Assembly: GCA_037576195.1 (NCBI GenBank)
Contig: CM075103.1
Coordinates: forward strand, 31,704,723 to 31,768,722
Direction: 5' to 3'
Length of the DNA: 64,000 nt
Origin: Phytoseiulus persimilis
Lineage: Eukaryota > Arthropoda > Arachnida > Mesostigmata > Phytoseiidae
Shown here piece after piece: positions 63,090 through 64,000 of the stretch. Positions within the stretch are counted from its first letter, which is position 1. Each line of letters opens with the position of its first letter. The position numbers were made by a program, and so were the translations under genes. The notes beneath the pieces are model-generated. The model worked only from the letters and a program-made list of their open reading frames with translations. It was not told the origin of the DNA and did not search any database.

Positions 63090-64000
63090 ACGGGCTACAC
63101 AAGAGTTTCCGAGGGTAGCCGAGGGTGAAGTGTTCACAGTCTGTCACGTTTCCGCCAACAGAATCGAACATCCCCGACCAAGTGCACACATTCCGCAGCC
63201 TTCGCTCCAATGTGCACATCCTTCGAGATTCGCAAATCCTTCAAAATCAATATGCGGCGCACTTGCCATTGTGCAGTCCAAGAGCCACCCAACCAAAGGA
63301 AGTCAAGAAGTGACCACTTTGTTTGAAGAAAGAACCAGTATTCCAAGTTTACCCATCATATCAAGTTTCGATCACATCAATCGTTTTTTTCACAAACTAG
63401 TTGTAATGATCAAGGTTGCATAGTATAATCATAGGTGAAGGCCGATTTGTCGTGGTGGCCGCGTTGGCGCGTTCCCGCACACAACAGCTCTCCACGAGGG
63501 ATCAATCTTGGTATGGAACAGAACGTCAACGCCACGTCTCTGAAGAGACTCCAAGGTCCGCTTCGCGAGAAGAGGAATCGACGAGTCCATCTCTTATGTG
63601 TCACAGAAGGAATGATCGACCCCAAAAGCTTTCTGGCAATTACCAGTTTCACGGGAAAATTCATTGAGAAACTTTGGGCGGTACCTGAGCCCTCCCCAGC
63701 CATTCCAGGGAATGAGTGGGATAAGCCCGAGGCCATTCCAACTTCCGCTACTCCATACTCCCATTCACGGTTCTCGCAGACAACCATGCGCAACGACTGG
63801 CCTCCGCGTCGCGAAAACCTTCACACATTCCCTACCGCTTGGACAATCGCCCAGGCCTTCTGAGCTCATCGACTCTTCCAGTTCGACGTTTTTTCATGAT
63901 TTACTCCTGCGGACAGGGAGGTCTCAGCAATCTTAGACAACCCTCTCTCGCGAGAACAAGCGGCTATGCTCCTCATTTCGTTTTCCCCGCGTGTCGGTAA
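63090..64000. other. No confident gene
   Basis: The frames 63435-63863 plus (142 codons) and 63410-63793 minus (127 codons) overlap in antisense and carry no recognised motif. The region may continue outside the window. Confidence 0.35.

Noticed and set aside
1..64000. CRISPR arrays, bacterial operons, rRNA genes
   Set aside because: None seen. Tandem repeats present lack the spacer structure of CRISPR, and gene features are eukaryotic.

Overview
This is eukaryotic DNA, most likely from an arthropod and perhaps a mite or another chelicerate. The supporting evidence is two ionotropic-receptor-type chemoreceptors, an insect/arachnid-style fatty acyl-CoA reductase with a short 5'UTR intron, TATA/initiator promoters, AATAAA poly(A) signals and a mixed load of decayed transposons (Tigger, Tc1, Helitron, MULE, several non-LTR families). 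The species assignment is inference. Nothing bacterial is present.

Region 1-21 kb is a rearranged, multiply duplicated block of Nanos-like zinc-finger genes. Two copies (3962-4474 minus, 14249-14761 plus) lie at matching positions in the two arms of a 3.5 kb inverted repeat (about 3720-7210 and 11502-15006). Each keeps a TATA box, an ATG, both CCHC fingers and a poly(A) signal. Two more copies (9354-9904, 20286-20737) sit in a second, direct duplication (8028-9905 and 17583-20737). They have lost the start codon and the N-terminal frame, but one retains a perfect finger domain. A decayed copy opens the window (109-393). A third copy of the inner third of the arm lies at 15213-16430. Tigger, Helitron and non-LTR remnants fill the spaces between.

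Region 21-34 kb holds two intronless, divergent ionotropic receptor genes on the minus strand (24216-26147 and 31459-33156). Between them are non-LTR endonuclease debris, a dispersed repeat and a promoter-bearing but truncated Nanos copy (30486-30698). Region 34-38 kb is a decayed R1-like retrotransposon with a complete but dead Tc1-type element (35106-36633) inside it. That element has the double-site (IR/DR) terminal structure. A more divergent, intact Nanos-like gene follows at 38978-39529; its downstream flank is duplicated at the left edge of the window.

Region 40-47.4 kb has retroelement scraps, a foldback element and the best conventional gene of the window, the fatty acyl-CoA reductase (CDS 45811-47310). 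From 47.4 kb to the right end I see no confident host gene. The sequence there is non-LTR fragments, arrays of a dispersed 45-bp minisatellite in both orientations, arrays of the palindrome GAACCGGTTC, a 260-bp palindrome, and a MULE transposase remnant near 62.3-63.1 kb.

The main biological theme is amplification of a germline regulator family (Nanos) in palindromic and direct duplications, with a patchwork of sequence differences that suggests gene conversion between copies.
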